A stretch of DNA of 64,000 nt from NCBI RefSeq assembly GCF_024586455.1, contig NW_026089623.1:15318236-15382235 (forward strand), written 5' to 3'. How positions within the stretch are numbered: the stretch's first letter is position 1; every line of letters starts with the position of its first letter. Position numbers and translations under genes: made by a program. Positions 22,130 through 33,539 of the stretch are shown one piece after another. This stretch comes from Bactrocera neohumeralis. Its lineage: Eukaryota > Arthropoda > Insecta > Diptera > Tephritidae. The notes beneath the pieces are model-generated. The model was not told the origin of the DNA. It saw only the letters and a program-made list of their open reading frames with translations, and did not search any database.

Positions 22130-22430
22130 TATCTGAACATTTTAAGAAAAAAATTTAAATTTTAAGTGTGCTTAAATCGGCTGTTAATAGCAGCCATTTC
22201 TATTTGCCACAGGATAGCGACCCAAAACACACAACTTATCTGGTACGTGAATGGTTGTCACCATGCATTGATCCTATTCAAAATATCTGGAACTTTTTGG
22301 AAAATCGTATTCGAAAACATCGAATTTCATCAAAATAAGGCCAAAAAACTGGATCATGGACTTAGTGGGTCAAAATATCCAGAAAGAATACTAGAAATTG
22401 AGTGGGGAGCATACATCGATGTCTAGGGAC
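22130..22430 (+). pseudogene. Tc1-like transposase, C-terminal fragment
   Basis: After the inner element the Tc1 reading resumes with MYLNILRKKFK. It continues with DSDPKHTTYLVREWLS (second catalytic Asp block) and DPIQNIWNFLENRIRKHRIS (the ...NPIENLW block), spread over different frames with stops. The same sequence is present inverted in the left arm. Confidence 0.75.
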
Positions 22431-22731
22431 AGTAATAGCAACAAAATGTAGGCCAAAAACCGTTAAAAGTATTGTAATTACTTTTGATTTATATAAACAA
22501 TCATTAGTGTACGTAAACTTTTTTGATATAAATTATGCTCATTTTAAGCTTTAGCTTTAATTTTTTTTATTTGTGTAAAAAAAAAATATTTTGATATGCT
22601 ATATTTAATGTTAAATATACATATCTTGAAATGGATAGAAAAAAAAACACAAAATTTATTCATTTTGAAACAAATAAACGTATCGGAATTTAATAGAACT
22701 AGGTGTATGTAAACTTTATTGGTCCACTGTA

Positions 22732-24261
22732 TGTAATACATTTGTTACTTAATAATCTTCGTGCCCGCCACCACTAACCACTTTCGCCCAGAAATATCAA
22801 CACAATTACATATTTTTCCTTCGATCACTAACAACATGTGGTTATGGAATATCTTTTTTAACCAATTTGCAATTCCACAAACAAACAGAACTTGCCATTT
22901 AATTTGTTATTCTAATTGTCATTAGTGCCAATAGAAAAATGTCGAAAAGGTGAAGTTTAAATACGAATGAAAATGTTAAAGGAAAGATTCATTTGCTAAA
23001 GATAAGTTGAGAAGTTTTTTTGAAATTGTATAAATTTGTATTTAACCCCTTTTTTGTTACTTTTTCTAGAATAGCAATCAATCATCCTATGTATGCCTGT
23101 GTTTGATTTGTAAGATCAAACATTGAACTCAAAAAAGAATCTTTAAGTCTCTCCCGCTGGTGGGGGAAAAATAAAGACCTTTCTGGAGTGAGAATTTATT
23201 CATTCTGATTTTATTTTGATATTTTCATTTCTTATATACTATTTTAGAAATCTTATCTTACATAACTAAATATGTGTGTATGTATGTTTAATATATTTAA
23301 AAATATATACTTATTTTTAATAGTATTTCGGCTTCGCTGACACCAAATAAGTTAGCATGTTCAATGATATTTTAACAGTCAATTATAGAAGCTTCGTAAA
23401 TATACTGTGGATAAAGAAAAAAAAAATAAGAAATATGTTTTTATAGAAATGTACTTTACTTCCTGGTATACAAACATTCAAATAAAACGTGGATGTATAA
23501 CATCCATATAACTCTAACAGAAGCAAACATGGACTTAGTAATTTGGGTAAATTTAAATTTTCATTTAATATCAGATTTTTATTTAAAATAAATCAATTGT
23601 TTGCTGGGACCGATGTCTCTAAATGGCCTAAAATGTGGATCCATACCTCCACACAGATTACACCCAGCCTAATCCAAGGAACATATAACATACATACGTG
23701 ATAAGAACGTTTTCGTTTTCATACTCGGTGATATGACCGTTCAAATTTTAAATTGAATTTTCTTTATATTTTGTTATATATAGCACATAACGGCATAATA
23801 ATCAGTTTATATCAGTATATAAATAAATAGTAAAATTATGAAAATAATAATTTTAAAACTTTTGTTTGAAATTTTCAAAATATTTTAAGTTAGGAATAGG
23901 AAAATGCAACCCTGCATCAGCTGACGGTTAGGAAATTAGAGCAGTTCAGCTATATGTTTTGTTGTGATCATTGAATAGCTGCGACTATATTTTGTGCGCA
24001 CCTTCCCTTTCTTTAGTTGATGCCTTGAATATTGTTTTTGTAAAATAGATTGTAGAGATAACGAAAAGCCAAAAACCACTGAAATAACAGTTTATGATTT
24101 TCTCAGACGAAAAGTGCAAGTATTTGTGTAATGAATTTGAATGAGTATACTATTATAATTTAAATTACAATACTCTATAACACTGGAACAATTTTTTCAA
24201 GAAATATAGGGGGGTTTTTAGGAACAAGCGGTATATAATCTTCTTCAAAACATGTAGTAAA
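22732..24261. other. No gene seen
   Basis: AT-rich DNA. A short stretch at about 23895-23945 (GGAAAATGCAACCCTGCATC) recurs near 51303, just 5' of an RTE copy, so it is a dispersed repeat fragment. Nothing coding was recognised. Confidence 0.4.
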
Positions 24262-25318
24262 CAAGTAAGGAAGAGCTAAGTTCGGGTGTCACCGAACATT
24301 TTATACTCTCGCATGATAAAGTGATAATCGAGATTTCATTATCCGTCATTTACATATTTTTCAAATACCGTATTTGTGTAAAGTTTTATTCCGCTATCAT
24401 CATTGGTTCCTAATGTATATATTATACAGAGAAGGCATCAGATGGAATTCAAAATAGCGTTATATTGGAAGAAGGCGTGGTTGTAAACCGATTTCACCCA
24501 TATTTCGAACATGTCATCAGGGTGTTAAGAAAATAATATATACCGATTTTCATTGAAATCGGTCAAGTAATTCCTGAGATATGGTTTTTGGTCCATAAGT
24601 GGGCGACGCCACGCCCATTTCCAATTAAAAAAAAACCTGGGTGCAGCTTCCTTCTGCCATTTCTTCCGTAAAATTTAGTGTTTCTGACGTTTTTTGTTAG
24701 TCGGTTAACGCACTTTCAGTGATTTTCAACATAACCTTTGTATGGGAGGTGGGCGTGGTTATTATCCGATTTCTTCCATTTTTGAACTGGAAATGCCTGA
24801 AGGAAACGACTCTATAGAGTTTGGTTGACATAGCTATAGTAGTTTCTGAGATATGTACAAAAAACTTAGTAGGGGCGAGGCCACGCCCACTTTTCCAAAA
24901 AAAATTATGTCCAAAAATGCCCCTCCCTAATGCGATCCTTTGTGCCTAATTTCACTTTAATATCTTTATTTATGGCTTAGTTATTACACTTTATAGGTTT
25001 TCGGTTTTCGCCATTTTGTGGGCGTGGCAGTGGGCCGATTTTGCCCATCTTCGAACTTAACCTTCTTATGGAGCCAAGAAATACGTGTACCAAGTTTGAT
25101 CATGATATGTCAATTTTTACTCAAGTTACAGCTTGCACGGGCGGACGGACGGACGGACAGACAGACAGACATCCGGATTTCAGCTCTACTCGTCACCCTG
25201 ATCACTTTGGTATATATAACCCTATATCTGACTCTTTTAGTTTTAAGACTTACAAACAACCGTTATGTGAACAAAACTCTAATACTCTCCTTAGCAACTT
25301 TGTTGCGAGAGTATAAAA
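24262..25318 (+). mobile_element. DINE-1/mini-me-like repeat, near complete
   Basis: It begins CAAGTAAGGAAGAGCTAAGT and a TTCGGGTG...CCGAACA hairpin, followed by TTTTATACTCTCGCA. It ends with the inverse, TTGCGAGAGTATAAAAA. Internally it holds GGGCGTGGC-type blocks and a GGAC/AGAC microsatellite. This layout matches the non-autonomous DINE-1/mini-me (Helentron-derived) repeats of flies. Relatives in this window are at 51716-53030, 36815-37219, 42717-42900, 32155-32420, 44985-45092 and 59219. Confidence 0.7.
25141..25172 (+). repeat. GGAC/AGAC tetranucleotide microsatellite
   Basis: CGGACGGACGGACGGACAGA followed by CAGACAGACA. A shorter equivalent lies at about 52872-52898 in the second DINE-like copy, so it is an internal part of that repeat family. 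Confidence 0.85.
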
Positions 25319-25723
25319 ATGGTGTAGCAAAATTTTAAGTATTTTTGGTGTAGTTAAGACTAAAGGAGGCGTCGAAATAAATAACATCGTTGAGTGTACA
25401 AGTTGCTGCAATGTTTACAAATTCAATCAGAATACCACTTCTAATTGAGTGAGACAGAAATGCTAAAAAAATTAAAAGACTATGTCCCTGTACCTATAGC
25501 AGAAGTCAGTGCTGATTTGAAACACGCTGAAATAATAATTTTGATAGTATGTAATTTTACATTGCCGTCACTTTCAAATGGTAGAAGATAAGGGTCTATT
25601 AAAATTTTCAGAAATATGCGAAATATGGATCACACGTTAATGTTGCAGCATTGTGTCTTGTTGATATGATACCTAATATATACCTATAATACATACATAT
25701 GTACTTAATTAAATTATACCTTA
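25319..25723. other. No gene seen
   Basis: AT-rich spacer between the DINE-like repeat and a mariner-type element. Confidence 0.4.
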
Positions 25724-26421
25724 CACAGGGTGGGCCATCTAACGTTTTAAATTTGAATTATCTATCTATCGACATTGGAAATGTCAAATACTATTCGGAA
25801 AGTGACAGATATTCAGTAAAAAGTCTAAGATTTACAAAATGGGTCGCTATTCACTACAAGAAAACTGGGAAATATTGAAAATTTGAGAGTTTGACCGAGG
25901 ATGGTAAATTTTACCGAAAAATCATCTTTTCGGACGAGGCTCATTTCCACCTCGTGGTTACGTTAACAAGCAGAATTGTCACATTTGGGGCGCTACGTGC
26001 CATACAGCAAACGTTACACTCAATCTTTTACGCCTTATCTTCGAAAAGCGCATAATCAGCAAAAGAGGTGATGTGAATTGGCCTCCCAAAAGCTGCGAGG
26101 TAAATCCGTTGGACTATTTTCTGTGAGGAGCTGTTAAAGATAAATGTTACTCCAACCATCCAGAAACAATTCAAGATCTAAAGTACGAGATTCAAGCTGC
26201 TGTAGCTGCCATAAGGCCTGAAACCATCGACAAAGTACTTCAAAATTGGGTGGATCGGATAAGCTAATAAACTCAGCCGTGGTGGTCATTTGTCCAAAAT
26301 TGTTTTCCACACATAAATTTCATAAAACAACCTTTTAAATAAATGTTAGACCTTTGAAAAATATCAAGCCGTTTTTTCTTTACTGACTTTTTAAATTTAA
26401 AATTTTATATGGCCCACCCGT
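25724..26421 (+). mobile_element. Degenerate mariner-family element (GGGTGGGCC termini)
   Basis: The termini are inverted (AGGGTGGGCCAT on the left, ATGGCCCACCCG on the right), with AAATTTAAA-type sequence just inside both. The + strand translates in fragments to FSRKIIFSDEAHFHL, NCHIWGATCHTANVTL, NWPPKSCEVNPLDYFL and ETIDKVLQNWVDRI, in the order of a mariner-type DDE transposase. Stops and deletions break it. Confidence 0.75.
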
Positions 26422-26934
26422 TATTAACACACTAAAAAACTTTGTCCTAATAGAAGCTGTTCCTTTTAAATACATGCATATATATATGTGTACATATGTT
26501 ATTGACACTATTGCTTTCGAATCAATTGTCATTCAAGCCCATTGGCTTTCAAGTTACGATTGAAATGAATCACTAAAAGCAAACATGCACCTCTTTTTAG
26601 TGCAGTGCATTGTGCTCTTTGTTTACAAGCTCTTCAACTCTAATAACGAGTTAACGTTATACCTATCAACTCGTACGGTTTTTTGTGAATGAGTTGAAAT
26701 TCTAAACGAGTGAATCGTTGCAGGAGTCTAAGATCTGTAATGATCTCTATAAGTGAAGTGTTAGTATACTCAAAATAGAAGGCAAAAATATTATTAGTTT
26801 TGCAACCTGCTTACTGTCAGGTGACAAATTTGAAAAAATATTTGTTTACTGAAGACTAGAGATTGTATGGAATATAGTAAGTTTTCACTAATTCCTTCAA
26901 ATTTTATTTACTGAATAGCACTAGTACTCTGCTT
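26422..26934. other. No gene seen; dispersed repeat fragment
   Basis: Positions about 26735-26860 (CTTACTGTCAGGTGACAAAT region) match 10135-10265 inverted. No coding content. Confidence 0.4.
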
Positions 26935-28600
26935 TGGATTGCTTGTTTTATTCTTCTTTATTAGCGTTGACACTGCTTACAGTTATAGCCGTGTTTACAA
27001 CAGCGCGCCAGTCGTTTTTCCCTTTCGCTATTTGGTCTCAAATGGAGTGTAGCCTGATTCTGCTCCATCTGGTCTTTCCAACGGAGTGGAGGTCTTCCTC
27101 TTCCTCTGCTTTCCCCCCGCGGATACTGCGTGAAATATACTCAAAGCTGAATGTTTTCATCAATTTTGATGCCAGCGTAGCCGCTGTCCCTTAATTCGCT
27201 GAAAAATGTCAATGTTAACTCCTACAACTCATCATTCCATGGAATGCGATATTCGCCGTTGCCAATGCTCAAAGAACCATGAATCTTCCGTAGAACCTTT
27301 CTATCGAAAACTCGTAAAGCCGACCCATCAGATATTGTCATCATCAATTTGCACTATAAAGTAGGATAGGCATTGTGCGCGACTTGTAGACTTTGGTCTT
27401 TGTTTGTCGAGAGAGAACTTTTCTTCTCAATTGTCTACTCAGTCCGAAGTAGCACCTGTATCCAGGAGTTATCTTGCGTTTTCGAGGCTGATATTGTTCT
27501 TGGTGTAGATACTAGTTCCAAGATAGACAAAATTATCTACAACTTCGAAGTTATGACGACAGTGACGTGGGTGCCTAGTTGCGATTGCGACGACTGTTTG
27601 TTTGATGACAGCAGATATTTCGTCTTGCCCTCGTTCACCACCAGACCCATTTGCTTCGCTGCCTTATCCATTCTGAAGAAAGCTGAAATAACGACACGGT
27701 TGTTGAGGTGATGATACCAATGTCATCGGTAAAATCTTATAAAAGATGCTGCTTTCTCTATTTAGTTCTGCAGCTCGAATTATTTACTCCAAGAGCAGAT
27801 TGGAGAAGTCACACGAAAGAAAAACGCCTTGTCCGAATCCTCGTTTCGTATCGAATGGTTTGGAGAGGCCCTTCCCGATCCTGACGAAGCTTTTGGTGTT
27901 GCTCAACCTCAGCTTACACAGCCGTATTAGTTTTGTGGTGTGTGTTCATACTCACGCATTTCGACCTCTTTCTTTTTCTGTCTGCAAATGCGTCTCGGTT
28001 CTCTTTTCAACTCTTGGTATCTATCTCATCCCGCACAAGTTGTGCTTTCTCTCCGCTGCTACACGGCACTCCTCATTGTACCAGCTGTTCTTTTGCATTT
28101 TCCGAAAACCAATGGTTTAGTTTGCAGCTGCCGTAAGGAGCTAGAAATGCGGTCACACACATTTTGACATCCTGGGGGCAGCTCACATAGGTACACTTTA
28201 AACGCACATAGCAGGCATCTTTGGTCACATCGTCCTTCTCTTCCGTCGGGGCGTGGGCGCAAATCAGCGATATGTTGTAGAACCTCGCTTTGATGCGGAT
28301 TGTGGCTAAATGTTCATTCACCGGAGTGAATGGCAGTACTCGGCGACGGAGTCTCTCTCCCACCACGAATCCCACACCGAACTTGCGCTCCTTTATATAC
28401 CACTATAGTAAATGCCACAAGGACCTACTCGCCTCAGTCCTAGTCCCTTTTATCGCATTTCTTCGGCGGCGGTGATATCAGCCTTTATTTTTACGTCAGT
28501 TCTGGTTTCGTCCATCGCATTTCTTATTTCTTGGACGCTGGTGATGTCAGGCTTTACTCTAACCAATTAAGGGACGGTTCAGGTGCACACCCTTAAATCA
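26935..28600 (-). mobile_element. RTE-type LINE, copy B (RT region deleted)
   Basis: The element reads right to left. The endonuclease part (ICAHAPTEEKDDVTKDA and VVGERLRRRVLPFTPVN, about 28073-28375) is followed by the EARRICRQKK-type linker (about 27950-28060). The sequence then jumps, near 27940, to SEPFDTKRGFGQG-type sequence of the distal RT. The C-terminal DESTLRVF / RWNDEL / WRAVV-type region extends to 26940. The RT palm is missing. The 3' end is marked by the TTCTTCTTTATT complement of the LINE tail at about 26950. There are multiple frameshifts. Confidence 0.8.
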
Positions 28601-28739
28601 TAATTTCTAATAAAACCTATGTGGTTGCATACCTATAGGAAACATTTTATCACGTTCACGTGTGACAAGACACAATACGTTGTATAGCAAAACTCAACTG
28701 ATATGGAATAACAAAACGCAATCGAAAGTAGTTTGCGTA
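28601..28739. other. Short spacer
   Basis: AT-rich, with no feature seen. Confidence 0.3.
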
Positions 28740-29290
28740 GAAAAACAGTTTATGAGTAGAAAAAACGAGAATTTAAGCGTGAAAGAGAATTTGATCACGA
28801 GGGATTATGTTTATGATACATTGATGACGGTTATTTATGATGGAAATGATGATTTATATTTCTTTGATGCCCCTGGTGGTAATGGTAAGACATTTATCGT
28901 GTCAGTAGTTTTAGCCACTGTTCGTGCGAGATCCAACATTGCGGTGGCAGCTACTAATTGCGGAATAGCAGCCACATTGTTAATTGAATGCCGTACGGCT
29001 CATCACCATTAAAATTGCCGTTAAACCTTCAAACCTTTGGAGAACGAGCATGAAATATTGCAAAACGTCTGCGCCATTGTTTTGCAATATTTCATGCTCG
29101 TTCTCCAAAGGTTTGAAGGTTTAACGGCAATTTTAATGCTGACGAAAATCATCATCTAAAACGAATGCACAATGGCACATGAGCGAGGATTGAAGGCATT
29201 AAGCCGAACATTGAAAAATCTACACAACGACTCAAGATGTTTTGAAAGAGCGATGATGTTACTGTCTGAAGATTTCCGTCAAATTACGTG
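28740..29290 (+). pseudogene. Helitron Pif1-like helicase fragment
   Basis: The Walker A region reads LYFFDAPGGNGKTFIV (about 28852-28900). SNIAVAATNCGIAATLL follows, then RTAH. After the palindrome at 29007-29138 the same protein resumes with ECTMAHERGLKALSRTL and MMLLSEDFRQ (about 29162-29285), matching the DECTMAH and LLSGDFRQ motifs of Helitron helicases. The rest of the helicase and the Rep domain are absent. The palindrome and a frame change break the reading. Confidence 0.8.
29007..29138. repeat. Perfect 60-bp inverted repeat with 12-nt spacer
   Basis: 29007-29066 and 29079-29138 are exact reverse complements over 60 bp, with GTCTGCGCCATT between. The left arm is genuine helicase coding sequence (KLPLNLQTFGE-type), so the right arm is an inverted duplication of it. 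Confidence 0.95.
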
Positions 29291-29339
29291 TTTATAATTT
29301 TTTTTTTTTGTTTTTTAACAAATCGTAAAATATTTGGTA

Positions 29340-29515
29340 CTATCCTTTGTAGCTTCAAACAAATATAGTATATGCGCATTAAATACTATATAAATTCTGT
29401 TTGGTTCCTTGAAGTTGACAATAATTTTGTTGAGTGGCTTGGTTCGAATTTTGGCCATTTATTTTCAGATAATTGAAGCCATTTTGGACCACACCACCAG
29501 ATGCCTATATTCAAT
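29340..29515. repeat. Dispersed repeat shared with 44364-44540
   Basis: About 170 bp (AAATATTTGGTACTAT ... GCCATTTTGGACCACACC) is present in both places with scattered differences. No coding content; family unknown. Confidence 0.7.
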
Positions 29516-30294
29516 ATTTTGTCAATTGGAATACCTCTTTAGGCAATATCTGCTCGTCTATCTTTAGAACGCATACGATTCCGTTTTGCTTGGGAAGCAA
29601 GCTTATTAATCTCTTTAACTCGATTGTCTATAAACTTTTCCTTGTTTCTCGAAATTTCAGTCCATCCCAAAGTTATAATCAAAACATAAATATAAAAAGA
29701 TTTATATAAGCCTTTAAGATTTAGAAAATAATTTAGAATCAATTTTAAGGGAACATACTTGTATAACAAAAGGAAAAATTAGAATACATACAGAGTTAGA
29801 TGACAATCAATATAATATTTTACAAAATAAATATCAGATTCGTTCGTTGTTCATATCATGTAAAAGATATTGAAACCAAAGAAAAAGCTTTTAAAGTAAG
29901 TAGGAGTAAAAAGGAACTGGTCATACCGGTGTTTATGAAAATAACTTTGGTCTAAAAAGATAATTTCTATTCCTGATTTGAAATTTTTAATCCAAAAATC
30001 TAAATTTGATAGAAGTGCAATTAAAGCCAAATTCCATTTTACTGAAACTCCAACAGACTTAAAACAACGGACACAGTACATACAAAATCAAATTTATTGC
30101 TAGTTTTTCAAAATGTGCTGTTGCTTATTATCTTCAAAACAGAACCAATCAAACTGTATTTGAAAAACTTATACTTTATAAATCTCAAAAGGGACATTGA
30201 TAAATTAATTTGCGATTATCAATTCAAAAGTGTAAGCATTAAAGATTAAAACCGGCCAAGAAAGTAATGGCATTACAGGAAAACTGGTAAAAGC
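29516..30294. other. No gene seen
   Basis: AT-rich DNA with only chance open frames. Confidence 0.4.
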
Positions 30295-30752
30295 AATTAA
30301 TTCTGAATATTATTGCAACCTTTTGGACCAGTTGAAGAAAAAAATTTATCAAAAAGACCTGGTTTGCAAAAGAAACAAATCCTTTTTCACCAGGACAATG
30401 CACCGTGTCACAAGAGCATTTTGGCAGTGGCTAAAATCAGTGAATTAAGGTTCGAATTGTTGGACCATCCACCGTATTCACCAGATTTGGTCCCTAGCGA
30501 CTTCCATTTGTTTCCAGAACTCAAAAAATGTATGCGTGGCAAGCGTATTTCATCAAATGAGAGGTCGTAACGGCTATTGAAGCGTATTTTGCAGACCTTC
30601 CAGATTCTCACTCCAGGGATGGGATCCACAGATTGAAAGACCGTTGGAGCAAGTGTATTAATGTTCAGAGATTATACTGAATAATAAAGTATATTTTGAA
30701 TCATAAAATTGTATTTTTCTTATCAAACGAGAAAACTTATTAAACAACCTGG
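30295..30752 (+). pseudogene. Mariner transposase C-terminal remnant
   Basis: Translation gives ILFHQDNAPCHKS (second catalytic Asp), LLDHPPYSPDLVPSDFHLFP (third catalytic Asp) and LKKCMRGKRI, followed in another frame by DGIHRLKDRWSKCI and a stop. This is classic mariner. The element's right terminus AACTTATTAAACAACCTGG is present at 30734-30752. The 5' half and left terminus are missing. Confidence 0.85.
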
Positions 30753-30769
30753 TGTATAACTGAAATTAT

Positions 30770-32059
30770 CAGGGGTGTTGTGGAATCTGATAGTTGTCGG
30801 AATCAGAATTGAAACCGATCAAAAAAAGCAGTAGGAGTCATGAATTCAGATATTATTGGTTTGATATTCGAAACTGAATTTGTATCGGTTTTGGGTGTCA
30901 CGGAAACCGATTTTATCGGTTTTGCTGTCAGAAACAAATCAAGAAGATAGTCGCACACAGATTTGAAATGTAAGTTAAGAAATCAAGTTATTTTATTGTT
31001 ACGATTTAATTTATCTTGATTTCTATAGGAGAAAACATAAAAATAAAACACGAAATGTCTTAATTATTGAGTTTTGGAAAAAAATGCGGATATATAAGAG
31101 GGGAGCCTGCTTTAGAGGCTTAAAAATAATATTTTTTTTCGATTTTTTTTTGGGAGGGAAAGAAATAATTGATTAAAGCGAAGTTTCTAGGGTTTATAGT
31201 TATATATCTAAATATCATCCGCAAATTTTTTTATACGAAATCTTTTACATTTTGTCTTTGGTAAGCAATTGCCAGATATTTTTCGTATGTGCATGTGCCG
31301 GGCAAGATGCAGGTCGCGATTTCTGTCGGAAACAAAAATTCAAAGAGATTCATAGTTTTAAATTTGAAAAAAGTGGTTTTTGACTAAAAAAATTTTACTT
31401 TAACATATTTTCAAACTTAACTTTTCTTAGTTCTTTTAGTTTAAATAGAAGCTAATTACATTCCAAAGATTTGCCCCAATTCTATACGACGTTTAGTTGT
31501 TTTTCTATCCTGCTCGCCAATTAAGAAAAATCGTAAAACTGAAAAACCGTCAAATCGCGCGCCAAAGTTTTTGCTTTCTGCCCAAGCGCTCATACTTGTA
31601 TATCTGCTAGACGCTCGGCCACTATTTCCCTTCTAGCTTCGACAATATTTCGAATTTCCATTTATAACTTTGGGGAAATATTCTATTTTATATTTAGATA
31701 ATTTTTAAAGAGATTTAAGCAAAAAAAAAATTAACTTTTTAAGCTTTTGAAGCAGGTTAAAAAAGATTTACAAAACGTAATAAACGTAATTTAACATCCA
31801 AATGATTCTTTATTCATTTGATAAATGTTATCTCTTAAAATCTTCCTTTAATTCGGAACTCATTAAAAACTTTAATAGGATTACATCCAAATTCATTTGC
31901 AGGTTTTGTCAGATTAGTAAACAGTTGATTCGAATATTGGTTTTGTGTATATTCGAAAAGACGAAAATCCAATCAGATTCTATGACACCATTGAAAATCA
32001 GAATTGGTTTGCAATTCTGACAGCTAAGCAACTCTGTCTTGGATTCCACAACACCCCTG
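30770..32059 (+). mobile_element. Longer copy (1290 bp) of the unassigned TIR element family
   Basis: The perfect 18-bp inverted termini are CAGGGGTGTTGTGGAATC. Subterminal sequence matches the short copy at 10629-11148 in inverted order. No transposase was recognised inside; the central 31000-31800 is AT-rich. Only TAT could be a target duplication, which is too short to assign a superfamily. Confidence 0.7.
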
Positions 32060-32154
32060 TATGCGATAAACATTTTCTAGTAATGGTATGTCTATGTCAA
32101 AAATTGATTGAATCGAACCCCCATATACTTAATATAAAGATTTTTCGAACTTCG

Positions 32155-32741
32155 GGATGACTGTGTACCGTATATATCGGTCAATATGTGAGTAATCCCA
32201 ATGAAAATAAGAGGGCGTGTTTTATTTATAACAGTGTATCTTTGTGCCTAATATAAATAAATTTGAGCGAAAACTTGGTCTAGCCTATATAACTAATATC
32301 AGGATTTTCGAACATCCGCTTGACTTTACTTTATATGATTGGTTTTACACCTTAAAGTATTTCCTTGGCTTTGATTATTGCAAGTTTTAAGAGTATAAAA
32401 TGAACCCGAAATCAGCCTTTCCTTACATGTTCAAACTATTATAGAGTTGTGAAGACTTTTTCCATATACTTTATATGAATAATATGTGATTTATATTTAA
32501 TAAACACAGATAAGTAAAACTACATGATATTTTTATATAATTTATATCAATGTAATATTACAATTTTGTATTATAATAAAATCATATCGCTCGAAAAAAT
32601 AACTCTGGCCGAGTTAATACCTGGGATGACTGAAGTAGTTTCGCGCATTACACCTTTCAGCCTTGGCGGCCTTCGGCCGCGATCTTAAAAAAAAACCCTG
32701 GTCGCGCCGAAGTAACCTAAGTATTTTATTATATAGTATTA
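32155..32741 (-). mobile_element. DINE-like repeat fragment, paralogue of 42717-43928
   Basis: It shares long stretches with the block at 42717-43928: GAGCGAAAACTTGGTCTAG, GATTATTGCAAGTT, TAAACACAGATAAGTAAAAC, then the GGCGGCCTTCGGCCGC unit. It lacks both the mariner found at 43010-43607 and the I-type LINE at 37232-42704, so it serves as the empty-site version for both. Confidence 0.7.
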
Positions 32742-33505
32742 CAGGGTTTGTCCGGAAAGTAATAGGACTGAGTCGATTAAAAACAATTTATTGAACGAAT
32801 CGTTAAAATTCTTTAAAAACTTTCAAAATATGCTCCTTCTGAGTCGATGCAGCGCTGCCGACGCGATTTCCAAACATTGAAGGCGTCACAGAAGGCATTC
32901 TCCGGAATAGCCTTGAAAGCCGAGGTGCATGCTGCTTGGATACCCTCTTTGGCGTGTGCCATTCGGAAGATTACCTCTTTGGCTTGGTATCATAATCATA
33001 GATACAAGACTCGTCACCTGTGATTACGTTATTCAAAAATTGGGGGTGGCTTTCATACATGTTCAAATTTTGTTGGCACACTTCTACTCACCGCAATTTC
33101 TGGTCATCACTGGGAACTTTTGGGACCATTTTCGAGTACACCTTGCGCATGTTCAAGTGATCCGTCACAATGTTATGAACCACAGATTTTGATAAATTTA
33201 ACATCTAAAGAATTAAACGAATACTTAGTCGACGGTCTGAGTTCAAAACTTTGCGCACACGAGTATCATCTGGGTAAACTTGCTTGATCATATCAAACGT
33301 CTGTGTCGCAGATTTACCGAATTTCCACACAGAATTTAATCGCGCTAACGAACGCTGTATTTTCGGGTTGCACTAATCACAGAAACACGTCGCGAAAAAG
33401 TTTGTCTGATTCTCCAGGTGCTCGGAAACAACTGACCAGCCGCTCGTTCGTTTGCTAGGAACGCCCTTTACCAAATCCGGTCGGTACGCGCACGCTCCGA
33501 AGTAC
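32742..33505 (-). mobile_element. Deleted mariner (CAGGGTTTGTCCGG type), copy 1
   Basis: The terminus CAGGGTTTGTCCGGAAAGTA at 32742 is preceded by TTA. Minus-strand translation includes the C-terminal block (KEGIQAACTSAFKAIPENAF, ending near 32830) and separated N-terminal and central pieces (NLSKSVVHNIVTDHLNM; YDTDTRVRKV-type; VITGDES) up to about 33500. The region with the second and third catalytic residues is deleted. Relatives are at 43929-44352 and 57236-57812. Confidence 0.75.
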
Positions 33506-33539
33506 AGTCGTATGGTCTATAAATTAAAAAAAATCGAGT

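Larger units (their letters stand above)
17524..22729. mobile_element. Tc1-like element arranged as a large inverted repeat
   Basis: The termini are CAGTGGACCAATAAAGTTTA and its inverse, each next to TA (17522-17523 and 22730-22731). The left arm (17524 to about 18170) is an inverted copy of the right arm (about 22124-22729). That includes the transposase C-terminal coding sequence, so the left half repeats the right half instead of carrying the normal 5' end. Between the arms lie a central transposase fragment (about 18181-18546) and the inserted 18553-22123 element. Without that insert it is about 1.6 kb. Confidence 0.8.

Noticed and set aside
25141..25172. Regularly repeated unit that might suggest a CRISPR-like array
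   Set aside because: It is a simple tetranucleotide run typical of DINE/mini-me repeats, without spacers.
18376..29460. GGTTCGAAT-like tRNA B-box sequences (about 18381 and 29443)
   Set aside because: No matching A box or cloverleaf could be drawn around them; one lies in transposase coding sequence.
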